This document shows positions 54,498 through 63,778 of a DNA stretch of 64,000 bases, one piece after another. The stretch's first letter is position 1, and each line of letters begins with the position of its first letter. Source of the DNA: Cohnella ginsengisoli (GTDB taxonomy: Bacteria > Bacillota > Bacilli > Paenibacillales > Paenibacillaceae); assembly GCF_029525555.1 (NCBI RefSeq), contig NZ_JAPDHZ010000003.1, positions 1,488,001 through 1,552,000 on the forward strand, in the 5' to 3' direction. The translations under genes were made by a program, and so were the position numbers. The notes below the pieces were generated by a model. The model searched no databases and had not been told where the DNA came from. It saw only the letters and a program-made list of their open reading frames with translations.

Positions 54498-54944
54498 AAG
54501 ATTCCTCCTTCTGGGTGGCGAGGCGCCGCCTGCGGCGTCAACCTTGACGGCCGACAAGCTTGCGAGGCGCGAGGGCTGCGTTGCGGCTCACGGATGGGTG
54601 GAAATCGTTTTCCATGCGACAACTGCGGGAGCCCTTCCCTCTCTTCTACGCTTCTTATTGTATATAGCGCGGCCTATGTAAGGGGATACAAAACGGTCTT
54701 TGCGTTCGCGACAGCCGTCGCGAGACATCGAACGGAATTCCTCCCCGCGTGCACGAAATTCTACCTTCGGCGACGGATGAAGCGACGGATGGCCCACTTC
54801 CAGGCGCAGTCTTGGTGGGAAATTCGTCGGCTGCGGCGGCTTGCCGGTTATTTTGACGCATTTGAACGATATCCCCTTCGCACAGGAAGAATCTCAGTAT
54901 GCGGTCCCACCCCGCTACGATTCCTGTCTCGCCTCTGCTCCCGT
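54498..54944. other. Upstream region of the LplB operon
   Basis: About 450 nt with no supported gene. It should hold the operon promoter; TATACA/TACAAT-like hexamers on the minus strand at 54660-54670 have no matching -35. The region runs straight into the second hairpin array. Confidence 0.4.
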
Positions 54945-55500
54945 CATTGCGATAACGGAACCTTTTTCCGTTATGACGGGGCGGATGGCGGCTTACGGGT
55001 GCGATAGCGGAACTTTCTTCCTTTATGGCGGAGCAGAAGGCGGCTTGCGGGTGCGTTAGCGGAACTTTCTTCCTTTATGGCGGAGCAGAAGGCGGCTTGC
55101 GGGTGCGTTAGCGGAGCTTTCTTCCGTTATGGCGGAGCAAATGGCGGCTTGCGGGTGCGTTAGCGGAGCTTTCTTCCGTTATGGCGGAGCAAATGGCGGC
55201 TTGCGGGTGCGTTAGCGGAGCTTTCTTCCGTTATGGCGGAGCAAATGGCGGCTTGCGGGTGCGATAGCGGAGCTTTTTTCCGTTATGGTGGGACAGAAGG
55301 CGGCTTGCGGGTGCGATAGCGGAACTTTCTTCCGTTATGGCGGGGCAGAAGGCGGCTTGCGGGTGCGTTAGCGTAACTTTCTTCCGTTATGGCGGAGCAG
55401 AAGGCGGCTTGCGGGTGCGATAGGGGAACTTTCTTCCGTTATGGCGGAGCAGATGGCGGTTTACGGGTGCGATAGCTGAGCTTTTTTCCACTATGGCGAG
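54945..55500. repeat. Tandem hairpin array B, 11 units of exactly 52 bp
   Basis: Core starts at 54954, 55006, 55058, 55110, 55162, 55214, 55266, 55318, 55370, 55422 and 55474. Unit form: arms AGCGGAA / TTCCGTT around CTTTC, then GGCGGAGCAGAAGGCGGCTT and GCGGGTGCGT. Unit 1 has AACGGAA / TTCCGTT. The last unit is degenerate. The core is the same as in array A although the linkers differ. No gene is supported within it. Confidence 0.92.
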
Positions 55501-55589
55501 GCAGGTGGGGACGCAAATAGCATGCGAACGCAAAGAGGCACCCTCTCTCCGCTAATCGGCGAAGACGAAGGTGCCCGCAATCTATATAA

Positions 55590-56837
55590 CTAAGCGGCTC
55601 GCTTGCGGTCGGACGGCAGCAGCATGGCGAGGAAGCCGACGAGCGGCAGGACGCCGATCGTGCGCATGACCTCGGACATGCCGTAGACGTCGGCGGCTTT
55701 GCCGAGCACGACCGCGCCGATGGCGCCCATGCCGAAGGCGAGGCCGGTCGTGAGGCCGGAGGCCATGCCGACCTTGGTGGGCAGCAGGTGCTGCGCGTAG
55801 ACGACGGCGACGGAGAAGCCGGACAGCAGGATGAAGCCCATGATCGCGATGACCGGATAGACGGCCCACAACGGCACGTACGGCAGCGCAAGCGAGAAAG
55901 GCAGCGCGCCCACGATCGAGAGCACGATCATTTTTTTCAGCCCGATCCGGTCCGCCATGACGCCGCCGAAGAAGGTGCCCGCCACGCCGGCAGCGAGGAA
56001 CAGGAACAGCGGGATCTGGGCGGACGACTTGGACAAGCCGTAGTGATCGATCAGGTAAAACTGGTAAAACCCGCTGATGCCCGAATGATACCAGGAGCGG
56101 CCGAAAACGATGAAGACGAGCAGCGTCATGGCGAACAGCGCCCGCGGATGGTTGGTCAGCTCGGCGACGCCCGCCGCTCCGGCTTTGCGCTTCGCGGTGG
56201 CCGCCTCGCTTTTCTCCCGCCAAGCGTTCAGCTGTCCCTTGTACCATGGCGTCAGCCACAGCAAGGCCGCGATGGCGAATGCCGCGAACAGCGTCCCCCA
56301 GATCGCGCCGTGCTGACCGAAGGGGATAAAGATCGCCGCGGCCATGAGCGGCGCGAGCGAGCTGCCGGCGTTGCCCCCGACCTGGTAGATCGATTGGGCC
56401 AGTCCCCGCTTGCCGCCCGCCGCGAAGTAGACGACGCGCGAGCCTTCGGGGTGGAAGATGGACGACCCGAGACCGATAAACATGACCGCGAGCAGCACGC
56501 TCCAGAACGCGGGCGCGAAGGCAATGCCGACCATGCCGATCAGGCTGAGGCACATGCCGAGCGGCAGCAGGTAAGGCCGCGCGGTCTTATCCGTATAGGA
56601 TCCGACGACCGGCTGCATGACCGACGACGTCATATTGAGCGCGAACGTAATCCAGCCCACTTGGGCGAACGACAGGCTCAGCGACTTTTCGAGAACGGTG
56701 AACATCGCGGGTACGACCGCTTGCATCGAATCGTTCATCATATGAACGAAGCTGATGCAGAGCAGCACGGGCATGACGGCGAGAGAGGCGTCGCGGGCGC
56801 TGCCCGGCTCGGCGCGCGTCGATACGGTGGATGCCAT
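55590..56837 (-). CDS. MFS transporter, fosmidomycin-resistance (Fsr) type
   Basis: 415 residues, twelve membrane helices. The N-terminal pattern SFVHMMNDSMQAVVPAMFTVLEKSL and PVVGSYTDKTARPYLLPLGM matches the Fsr drug-exporter group, with GSSIFHPEGSRVVYFAAGGKRGLAQSIYQVGGNAGSS (cited by key residues) characteristic of that family. Proton-driven export of small molecules is expected; the real substrate is unknown. The long central loop (~200-225) is cytoplasmic. Transcribed alone, with array B directly downstream. Confidence 0.88.
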   Translation of the reverse strand: MASTVSTRAEPGSARDASLAVMPVLLCISFVHMMNDSMQAVVPAMFTVLEKSLSLSFAQVGWITFALNMTSSVMQPVVGSYTDKTARPYLLPLGMCLSLIGMVGIAFAPAFWSVLLAVMFIGLGSSIFHPEGSRVVYFAAGGKRGLAQSIYQVGGNAGSSLAPLMAAAIFIPFGQHGAIWGTLFAAFAIAALLWLTPWYKGQLNAWREKSEAATAKRKAGAAGVAELTNHPRALFAMTLLVFIVFGRSWYHSGISGFYQFYLIDHYGLSKSSAQIPLFLFLAAGVAGTFFGGVMADRIGLKKMIVLSIVGALPFSLALPYVPLWAVYPVIAIMGFILLSGFSVAVVYAQHLLPTKVGMASGLTTGLAFGMGAIGAVVLGKAADVYGMSEVMRTIGVLPLVGFLAMLLPSDRKRAA

Positions 56838-57100
56838 GAATGATTCCTTCTTTCGGGTTTTTCCGTTTGATGAGATTAAAGTTTAGGAGCCGTAGGCCGC
56901 GAAGTCAAGCGAAGAATATCGATCGGGGCCATCGGAATAAAGCATTCCTAACCCGACGGGGCTTGAAGCGTCCTGTGCCTCTAACAAACCGTTGAGGGAT
57001 TGTCGGCCTGGGAAGCGGACATATTGACTAATGAGACGCTCTTTCTGCTTCGTGACCAAGGACGTTTCTTTGATAATGACAATGGGAGGCAGGGCCGAAC

Positions 57101-57724
57101 GTGCAAAAGCCAGTGATACGCGATTGGGTGATGCTCGCCGTCTTCGTGACGGCTGCGATTGGATTGCTGCTATTTCACCGCGGACCCGCGCAAGCTGCGC
57201 AGAGCCGCGAGTCGTCCGTACAGAACGAGCAAGTCAGCGCAGCGGCTGTCGTTCGCAACGTCTCGCTCTCGGCCCGTCCCGCGGCGCCAAAGCTTCTGGC
57301 CATGGCCCCGGACTTCTCGCTCGAAGGCTTGGACGGCGTCACGCATTCCTTGTCCGACTATCGGGGCAAGCCCGTCGTCCTGAACTTTTGGGCTTCCTGG
57401 TGCGGTCCGTGCAGAGCGGAGGCCTCTGCCCTCGTCAAGACCGCAGCGCAGTACAAAGACAAAGCGACCGTCGTGGCCGTCAATCTGACCGCCTCCGACG
57501 ACGAATCCGCCGCGAGGTCTTTCGCCTCCGATCAACGCTTCGCGTTTCCCGTGCTGCTTGACCGCCTGGGCACCGTGGGAGAGCTGTACCGCATCCGTCC
57601 GATCCCGACGACGCTGTTCATCGATGCCCAAGGCGTCGTCGCGGACGAAGCGCTCGGGGCGCTCGGCGAGGAAGAGTTCGCACGGCGGATAGAGGCGCTG
57701 CTCAAGCCGGCGGATCGGGGTTAG
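57101..57724 (+). CDS. TlpA/ResA-like membrane-anchored thioredoxin
   Basis: 207 residues. An N-terminal membrane anchor (WVMLAVFVTAAIGLLLFH) is followed by an extracytoplasmic AhpC/TSA-Redoxin domain with NFWASWCGPCRAEASAL (CxxC ~103-106) and the cis-Pro in IRPIPTTLFID (~165). Such proteins reduce disulfides, often for cytochrome c maturation; a partner cytochrome c gene lies far away at 16121. GTG start after GGGAGG. Followed by the reductase gene 142 nt later. Confidence 0.88.
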   Translation: MQKPVIRDWVMLAVFVTAAIGLLLFHRGPAQAAQSRESSVQNEQVSAAAVVRNVSLSARPAAPKLLAMAPDFSLEGLDGVTHSLSDYRGKPVVLNFWASWCGPCRAEASALVKTAAQYKDKATVVAVNLTASDDESAARSFASDQRFAFPVLLDRLGTVGELYRIRPIPTTLFIDAQGVVADEALGALGEEEFARRIEALLKPADRG

Positions 57725-57866
57725 CGGAGCGGCGTTAGCGCCGTGCGCCGGCGCCGCAATGCCATTGCAACCTGTTCCCGAGCGGTTAAAATGAAGGAAT
57801 ACGGTCTTGCGCTTGCAGCGAAGCGCGGGAATGGCCGTGCCATCACCGCCGGGGGAGGCATGCGAT

Positions 57867-58871
57867 ATGGAGCAATATCGGGCTTTGGTAGCGAGATTAA
57901 GCGGCGAAGAGGTACTTTCTTCGGTCGAACGATTAGAAATACCGCCCCTTCAGGACGGCGATGTGCGCATTCGGGTCTCGTACTCCAGCGTGAACTTCAA
58001 GGACGCCCTCGCGGTCAGCCCGCGCGGCAACGTGGTGAAGCGCTATCCGCACGTGCCGGGCATCGACCTTGCCGGCACGGTCGCAGCTTCGAAGGACGCG
58101 CGATTCCGCGAAGGAGATCCGGTGCTCGTCACCGGCTTCGGCCTCGGCGTATCCGCGGACGGCGGCTACGCCGAGTTCGCGCAGGTGCCGGCCGACTGGG
58201 TCGTCCCGCTGCCCGCCGGCCTCGCCGCCCAGGAGGCGATGGCGTTCGGCACGGCCGGATTCACGGCCGCGCTGTCGGTCCTTCGCCTGGAGGAGGCCGG
58301 CCTCGCGCCCGGACAAGGCCCCGTGCTGGTGACGGGCGCCACCGGCGGCGTCGGCAGCGTCGCGGTCTCGATGCTCGCCGGCCTCGGATACGAGGTGGCG
58401 GCCAGCTCGCGCAAGGCCGACGCCGAGGCGCAGGCGTTCCTGCGGGGGCTCGGCGCGAGCGAGCTCCTGCCGCCGGAGGCGCTGCGCATGCCGGAAGGCA
58501 AGGCGATCGCGCGCGAGCGCTGGGCCGGCGTCGTCGACCCCGTCGGCGGCCCGGCGCTGCGCGACGTGCTCGGCACGGTCCGCTACGGCGGCGGCGTCGC
58601 GCTGAGCGGATTCACGGGCGGCGCGGACTTCGCCGCGAACGTCTATCCGTTCATCCTGCGCGGCGTGAGGCTGCTCGGCATCGATTCGGTGCTCTGCCCG
58701 ATGCCCGAGCGGCTGCGCGTCTGGGAGCGGATGGCCGGCGATCTGAAGCCCGCCGGGCTGCTGGACGCGATCGCGCGCGAAGCGACGCTCGAGGAGCTGC
58801 CGGGCGCGCTTCGCGCCATCCTGCGCGGCGAGATGCGCGGCCGCGTCATCGTCGCCATAGCAACCGCCTAA
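57867..58871 (+). CDS. YhdH/YhfP family NADPH-dependent oxidoreductase
   Basis: 334 residues, zinc-free medium-chain dehydrogenase/quinone reductase. SSVNFKDALAVSPRGNVVKRYPHVPGIDLAGTV (cited by key residues) and TGATGGVGSVAVSMLAGLGYEVAASSRK are typical of the YhdH/AcuI group, which reduces acryloyl-CoA; the physiological substrate here is inferred. ATG 57867 has GGAGG at eight bases; a frame-open ATG 20 codons upstream has none. Confidence 0.88.
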   Translation: MEQYRALVARLSGEEVLSSVERLEIPPLQDGDVRIRVSYSSVNFKDALAVSPRGNVVKRYPHVPGIDLAGTVAASKDARFREGDPVLVTGFGLGVSADGGYAEFAQVPADWVVPLPAGLAAQEAMAFGTAGFTAALSVLRLEEAGLAPGQGPVLVTGATGGVGSVAVSMLAGLGYEVAASSRKADAEAQAFLRGLGASELLPPEALRMPEGKAIARERWAGVVDPVGGPALRDVLGTVRYGGGVALSGFTGGADFAANVYPFILRGVRLLGIDSVLCPMPERLRVWERMAGDLKPAGLLDAIAREATLEELPGALRAILRGEMRGRVIVAIATA

Positions 58872-58872
58872 G

Positions 58873-58918
58873 GGCGAAAAGAGACCTTGGGGGGCAAGCC
58901 CCTCAAGGTCTCTTTCGC
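58873..58918. terminator. Terminator between the reductase and GDPD genes
   Basis: AAAGAGACCTTG (58878-58889) pairs with CAAGGTCTCTTT (58904-58915), with a GGGG/CCCC inner stem. Convergent genes on both sides; U-rich flank mainly on the minus strand. Confidence 0.7.
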
Positions 58919-58942
58919 CTGCTCAAAAAACAGCCCGTCCGC

Positions 58943-59677
58943 TCATAACGCCCTATCTCGAACCGCCCTCAATCTGCCGGGATAATCCGTAATAATGCCG
59001 GATACCTCCGCTGCGATCAATGCGTCCCATTCCGCCTTGCCATTCACCGTGTACGGGTACACCCTTAAGCCCGCGCGCATCGCGTCTGCAATATCTTCGT
59101 CCCCTAGCCATCGATGGTCAGGATGCAGCGAGTATACCTCGCTCCCGAACGAAGTCGCGATCAGGGAATGACGCCGGAAGTCAGCCGCATACAGCAGACC
59201 GATTCGCAGCGACGGCGCTGCCTGCTTGAGCCTCGCCAATGCCTTGTGATCGAAGGAGGAGACGACTACGCCGTCCTGCCTGCGATAGGTCGCCAGCAGC
59301 TGGCGCAGTCGCTTCTCCAGCCGAATGCTGTACCGACACTTTACTTCGATATTGATCATGATGCCGGCAGGAACGAGCGCGAGCACTTCTTCGAGCAGAG
59401 GCAGCTTCTCCGATGCGTAGCGCGGGTCGAACCAGCTCCCGGCGTCCAGCCCCTTCAGCTCGGCGACCGTCAACAGCGCGATCGATCCCGCTCCGTCGGT
59501 CGTCCGGTCTACCGTCGGATCGTGACAAACGACGATCTCTCCGTCCGCCGACAGATGGATATCGAGCTCCACGGCATCCGCGCCTTGCGTCACCGCGGTC
59601 CGGAAGGACGCCAGCGTATTCTCCGGCGCCTCTCCGGCCGCGCCGCGATGGCCGATAATCAAAGTTCTTTTGCCCAT
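58943..59677 (-). CDS. Glycerophosphodiester phosphodiesterase, HRG motif intact
   Basis: 244 residues. It should hydrolyse glycerophosphodiesters to sn-glycerol 3-phosphate plus alcohol. The catalytic motifs are complete: IIGHRGAAGEAPENTLASF (~8-26), VELDIHLSADGEIVVCHDPTVDRTTDG (cited by key residues) and NIEVK (~113). No signal peptide, so cytoplasmic. Last gene of the Ugp-like operon, 17 nt after the second GDPD. AGAGG precedes the ATG. Confidence 0.92.
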   Translation of the reverse strand: MGKRTLIIGHRGAAGEAPENTLASFRTAVTQGADAVELDIHLSADGEIVVCHDPTVDRTTDGAGSIALLTVAELKGLDAGSWFDPRYASEKLPLLEEVLALVPAGIMINIEVKCRYSIRLEKRLRQLLATYRRQDGVVVSSFDHKALARLKQAAPSLRIGLLYAADFRRHSLIATSFGSEVYSLHPDHRWLGDEDIADAMRAGLRVYPYTVNGKAEWDALIAAEVSGIITDYPGRLRAVRDRAL

Positions 59678-59693
59678 TCGCTGCGACCTCTGT

Positions 59694-60506
59694 TCAAGGC
59701 CGGCGCATCGGATAGAACCGGTTGGGATAATGCGTCATGACGCCGTCCACGCCCATCTCTATCATTTGCCGCATTTCCGCCTCTTCGTCCGTCTCGCCGA
59801 CCGACCAGACCACCACTTCAACGCCATGCTCATGACAGGAGCGGACCATCTCGGGCGTGACCGCCGTCGAATAAGGATGAATTTGTCTCGCTCCCGTTCG
59901 CTTCGCATAAGCGCCCGGATCGTACAGCCTGTCCGCCGTCGTGATCGCCGCAAACGCCAATGCCGGATAGGCCGCGCTCAAATCGTGCACATATTCATGA
60001 TCGAAGCTGGAGATGACAGCATGCTCCTGCATGCCGTATTCCACGATCATCTCTGCGACAAGCCGCCCCATATCCGGATTGGACGCCCGCGTGCCTTTCA
60101 TTTCCACGATGACGCGTACCGCTTGGTTGCCGACCAGACCGAACAGGTCCGCGAGCTTCGGTATCTCCTGAAACCCGATGGCTTCCGCCCGCTCCCCGGG
60201 TCTAGGCTTGGATACGAACAACTGAGGGACCGTCCCTGGCTCCGCCTCCTCCCGAAAAGCATGCGCCGCATTAAAGCTCCTCAGCTCTTCGTACGTAAAA
60301 TCTCTGATTTTTCCCGTGCCGTCCGTCGTCCGGCCGATATCGTCGTCATGGCTCAGCACGATGACGCCGTCCTTCGTCAGATGGGCATCCACTTCGATGC
60401 CCTCCGCGCCGGCCTCGATCGCCTTGCGGTATGCCAGCAGCGTATTTTCCGGATAAATGCCGCTGTAGCCCATCGCCGCGATGATTTGCGTATGTCCCAT
60501 TTTCAC
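59694..60506 (-). CDS. GDPD-family protein lacking the catalytic HRG motif
   Basis: 270 residues with the whole GDPD barrel: PENTLLAYRKAIEAGAEGIEVDAHLTKDGVIVLSHDDDIGRTTDGTGKI (cited by key residues) and VIVEMKG. The N-terminal catalytic segment, normally HRGYSG, reads AAMGYSG, so the first catalytic His and its Arg are missing while the second His is kept. Activity is therefore doubtful; a regulatory or binding role is possible. Starts at GTG 60506 or ATG 60500. It follows the binding-protein stop by 12 nt. Confidence 0.88.
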   Translation of the reverse strand: MKMGHTQIIAAMGYSGIYPENTLLAYRKAIEAGAEGIEVDAHLTKDGVIVLSHDDDIGRTTDGTGKIRDFTYEELRSFNAAHAFREEAEPGTVPQLFVSKPRPGERAEAIGFQEIPKLADLFGLVGNQAVRVIVEMKGTRASNPDMGRLVAEMIVEYGMQEHAVISSFDHEYVHDLSAAYPALAFAAITTADRLYDPGAYAKRTGARQIHPYSTAVTPEMVRSCHEHGVEVVVWSVGETDEEAEMRQMIEMGVDGVMTHYPNRFYPMRRP

Positions 60507-60518
60507 GCCCCCGCCGCC

Positions 60519-61934
60519 TTATTTGCCGATGCTTGCGTTGTAATCCGCCAGCGACTTGTTCACGTCGGCCGCGAACTTCTCGGTCGCCTGCTCCGGCGTC
60601 TGCGCGCCCGCCAGAATCTTGTCCATGTTCTCCTCGAAGCTCAGGCGCGCTTCGGGCATGACGCCGAACACGGCGCCTTGCGTGAAGTTGTTGTTCGGAT
60701 AAGCCTTCTCCTGGTTCAACGACACCTGGATCGCAGGGTTGACCTTGAGGTAGTCTTGAACTTCCGGCATCTCGTACGAGCCTTTATTGATTGCAATGTC
60801 GCCGGTCCTTAGCGTCCATTTGGCTTGTACTTCTTTGGAAGCCATGTACTTGATGAATTCCCACGAGGCCTTCTTTTTCGCTTCGTCCTTGTGATCGATC
60901 ATCCAGAAGGAGGCGCCGGCCAGCAGCGAGCCGCCTTCCGCGGTCTTGTCCAGCATCGGAAAGTAGCCTACGCCCAATTTGAACTTGCCGTTGATCGCCG
61001 CCGTCGCATAGTTGTAATAACCCGACACGAAGGGCAGCATGGCGACCTTGCCGGCCACGAACGCCTGATAACCTGCGCTCAGGTCTTTGCCGAAATTGAC
61101 GACGCTCTCCTGCTTGGCGAACGATTGCCATTCCTTGAATACATTCAGCAATGCGCCGTTCTTGTCGGCCTCAAGCGCGGTCGCCCGGCCGGAGCGTCCG
61201 TTGTCATTGTTGACGTACAGCTTGCCCTGGCCCGCGATCAGCTGCTCCATGAACCAGCCGTACACGCTGATCGTCGCGCCGTAACGCGTCACCTTGCCGT
61301 TCTTTTTCACCATCAGCTTCTGCGCGGCGTCCTTGAATTCGGCATACGTGCGCGGCGGCGACTCCGGATCGAGCCCCGCTTCTTCAAAGGCCGTCTTGTT
61401 ATAGAACAATACCGCTTGCCCGTAGTTGAACGGCATGGACCACAAGGCATGGTCCACCGTGTAGTAGGACCGGGCCATATCGTTCAGCTGGTTCAGATCA
61501 AAGCCGTCCGCCGCCGCGTAATCCTGAACCGGAACCGCATAGCCGCTATCGAGCATATAACGCGTGCCGGCTTCGTACATGTGCAGAACGTCCGGACCTG
61601 AGCCGCTGGCCATGGAAGATTTGAACTTCGTCAAGGTTTCGTCGTAAGTCCCTTGGAATTGGCTGGTCACATGCACTTTATTTTGAGACGCATTGTATTC
61701 CGCGATGATCTCTTCCAGCGTCTTGTAGATTTCACCGGTAAAGGAGTTCCAGAACACGATCTCCGTCGGCTTGCCGTTGTCCGCCGGCGCTTGCGCGCTT
61801 GCGGCACTCGCGCTGCCCGTCGGCTCGGCGCCGTCGGCCGCAGCCGAAATAGCGGTCGTATTTTGCGTGTTTCCGCAGGCCGCCAGCATCCCCGCCAGAC
61901 ATCCTGTCATGATTAAGGCCGTTGTTTTTTTCAT
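60519..61934 (-). CDS. Extracellular solute-binding lipoprotein, UgpB-like
   Basis: 471 residues. Lipobox LAGMLAACGN (Cys ~20), a Ala/Ser/Pro linker, then the SBP_bac_1 fold (IVFWNSFTGEIYKTLEEIIAEYN, GSGPDVLHMYEAGTRYMLDSG, MPFNYGQAVLFYNKTAFEEAGLDP cited by key residues), as in UgpB for sn-glycerol 3-phosphate or glycerophosphodiesters. Substrate is inferred from the flanking GDPD genes. GGAG stands 12 bases upstream of the ATG. Fourth of six genes in the operon. Confidence 0.9.
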   Translation of the reverse strand: MKKTTALIMTGCLAGMLAACGNTQNTTAISAAADGAEPTGSASAASAQAPADNGKPTEIVFWNSFTGEIYKTLEEIIAEYNASQNKVHVTSQFQGTYDETLTKFKSSMASGSGPDVLHMYEAGTRYMLDSGYAVPVQDYAAADGFDLNQLNDMARSYYTVDHALWSMPFNYGQAVLFYNKTAFEEAGLDPESPPRTYAEFKDAAQKLMVKKNGKVTRYGATISVYGWFMEQLIAGQGKLYVNNDNGRSGRATALEADKNGALLNVFKEWQSFAKQESVVNFGKDLSAGYQAFVAGKVAMLPFVSGYYNYATAAINGKFKLGVGYFPMLDKTAEGGSLLAGASFWMIDHKDEAKKKASWEFIKYMASKEVQAKWTLRTGDIAINKGSYEMPEVQDYLKVNPAIQVSLNQEKAYPNNNFTQGAVFGVMPEARLSFEENMDKILAGAQTPEQATEKFAADVNKSLADYNASIGK

Positions 61935-61997
61935 TCGTATTCATTCTCCTATCCATCCTGGAATTGTCTCTATGCGAATCGGGCGAGGCACAGATTG

Positions 61998-62831
61998 TTA
62001 CAAATCCGCCAATAGCGTGTTCACCAGTCCTGGATCATGGGTGACGATCCCATCCACGCCATACGCCAGCAGCTCCCGATTATACGGCGCCGTATCCGTT
62101 CTTCTTGGGGACCAGACGCACAATTCGATGCCATGCCGTGCGCAAGACCGGATCGTCCTCGTTATATCGTCTATCTGCAGGAAGCTGTTTTGCAGCATCG
62201 ATGCGCCCAGCGCCTTTACGTATCGGCCTGCATCGTGCAGTTGGCCAATGAACATGACCGCATATCGAATATCGGGCGCCTTGACACTTAGTGCGTGAAT
62301 ATATTCGTGGTCGAACGATGACACGTAACAGCGGTCTTCCAGTCCGTATTGCCGAATCAAGGCACAGATGGCCGCACCGATGCCGGCCTCCGCGTCCTTG
62401 CGGCTCTTAATCTCGATAATGGCCGCGCCGCCGTTTATCTTGAGCAGCGCCAGCAGATCCTCAAGCCTTGGTATGCGGCTAAAGGGCAGGTCGATGCCTG
62501 CTTGCAGGTCAGAGACGGGGGTAAAGGAGAAGTGCTCAAAGCCTCTGGAACCTAGGCCCCCCGGCTTGAAGGCCGCGCCGCTTCGAAAATGCCCGGCAGC
62601 ATCAAACACCCTCAATTCTTCATAGGTGTACGCGTCCAGCCTGCCGATTCCATCCGTGGTGCGGTCAATGCTGTCATCATGGCTCAGCACGACGATCCGA
62701 TCCTTCGTGAAACGCGCATCTACCTCCACAAGGTCGGCTCCGGCGGCGAAAGCTCGTTCGTAGGCCAGCATCGTGTTTTCCGGATAGCGCAGGCTGAAGC
62801 CCATGGCAGCGATATTTTTGATTTTTTTCAT
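61998..62831 (-). CDS. GDPD-family protein lacking the catalytic HRG motif
   Basis: 277 residues. The barrel is recognisable (RYPENTMLAYERAFAAGADLVEVDARFTKDRIVVLSHDDSIDRTTDGIG, IIEIKSRKD, SSFDHEYIHAL, cited by key residues). The N-terminus reads NIAAMGFS where active enzymes have HRG, the same loss as in the paralogue at 59694. The second catalytic His and the metal-ligand acidic residues remain. Encoded between the permease and binding-protein genes. Its A7 run at the start (Lys-Lys-Ile) is in frame. Confidence 0.88.
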   Translation of the reverse strand: MKKIKNIAAMGFSLRYPENTMLAYERAFAAGADLVEVDARFTKDRIVVLSHDDSIDRTTDGIGRLDAYTYEELRVFDAAGHFRSGAAFKPGGLGSRGFEHFSFTPVSDLQAGIDLPFSRIPRLEDLLALLKINGGAAIIEIKSRKDAEAGIGAAICALIRQYGLEDRCYVSSFDHEYIHALSVKAPDIRYAVMFIGQLHDAGRYVKALGASMLQNSFLQIDDITRTIRSCARHGIELCVWSPRRTDTAPYNRELLAYGVDGIVTHDPGLVNTLLADL

Positions 62832-62956
62832 ACGGCCTGCTGCTCCCTTTCCCTAATGAACGGAATGAATACCGATATATAAAGCTCGCTCCGGGGCCTA
62901 AAGGTTCGCCCTGTGTCCGCATCACCTCCTATACGTCCTGTACGTTTTCGCGTCGT

Positions 62957-63778
62957 CTAGCCCTTGACCGCGCCGGCCGCCAATCCCGATACCAATTGCT
63001 TCTGACCCATGTAGACGATGACGATCGACGGCAGCAGCGTGATCGTGACGGCCGCCATGATCGGACCGTACGTGGTCGAGTACGTATCGTGCATCATCGA
63101 AATGCCGATCTGGATCGTGCGCTTTTTCTCATCGTTCGTGACCAGCAGAGGCCATAAATAATCGTTCCACGAGAAGATGAAGCCGATCATGGCACAGGAA
63201 CTGATCATCGCCCGATTGACGGGCACGACAATTCGTGTCATGAACTTGAAGTCCGTACAGCCGTCCATGCTGGCCGCCTCCCGAAGCTCGGCAGGCTGAT
63301 GCATGAAGCTCTGTCTTAAATTAAAAATCGTAAACGCCGAGGCGGCGGCGGGCAAAATCAATGCCAGGTACGTGTCCATCAAATCCAGCCGGCTGATCGT
63401 CGTGAAGTTTGCCAGAACTATCGATTGTGCCGGGATCATCATGGAAGACAAAATCAGATAGAACAGCGCGGACTTGCCTCTGAACCGGAAGAAAGCGAAG
63501 GCGAAGGCCGCTGCGATTCCGATCGCCAGCTGCAGCAATGTGATCGCGGCGGAGACGAAAACGGAATTGGCAAAAAAGTGAAGCAGCGGCACCATGCGTA
63601 GCGCTTCGGCGTAATTCGCCCAATGGATCGGCGCGGGTATCCATTGAATGCCCGTCTCGTACATCTGGGCGGGGGACATCAGGCTCATCAGCAGCGCGTA
63701 CAGTACCGGAAAAGCGATCAGCAGCCCGGCGACGAGATTGAACAGCAGGCTGCGGTGCATAGGCAGAGCTTGTCTCAT
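62957..63778 (-). CDS. ABC transporter permease, UgpE type
   Basis: 273 residues, six membrane helices (LLFNLVAGLLIAFPVLYALLM, ALFYLILSSMMIPAQSIVL) and the EAA loop REAASMDGCTDFKFMTRIVVPV (~170-191). CUT1 inner-membrane permease of the UgpE type. Its ATG shares one base with the TGA of the upstream permease, so translation is coupled. No ATPase gene is visible in the window. Confidence 0.9.
   Translation of the reverse strand: MRQALPMHRSLLFNLVAGLLIAFPVLYALLMSLMSPAQMYETGIQWIPAPIHWANYAEALRMVPLLHFFANSVFVSAAITLLQLAIGIAAAFAFAFFRFRGKSALFYLILSSMMIPAQSIVLANFTTISRLDLMDTYLALILPAAASAFTIFNLRQSFMHQPAELREAASMDGCTDFKFMTRIVVPVNRAMISSCAMIGFIFSWNDYLWPLLVTNDEKKRTIQIGISMMHDTYSTTYGPIMAAVTITLLPSIVIVYMGQKQLVSGLAAGAVKG

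Noticed and set aside
52575..55007. An 810-residue open frame on the + strand
   Set aside because: It is antisense to two permease genes whose motifs, ribosome sites and lengths are clear; the translation is Arg/His/Asp-rich with no domain.
54945..55500. Coding frames within the second array
   Set aside because: Frames are interrupted, have no ribosome sites and change phase between units because 52 is not a multiple of three.
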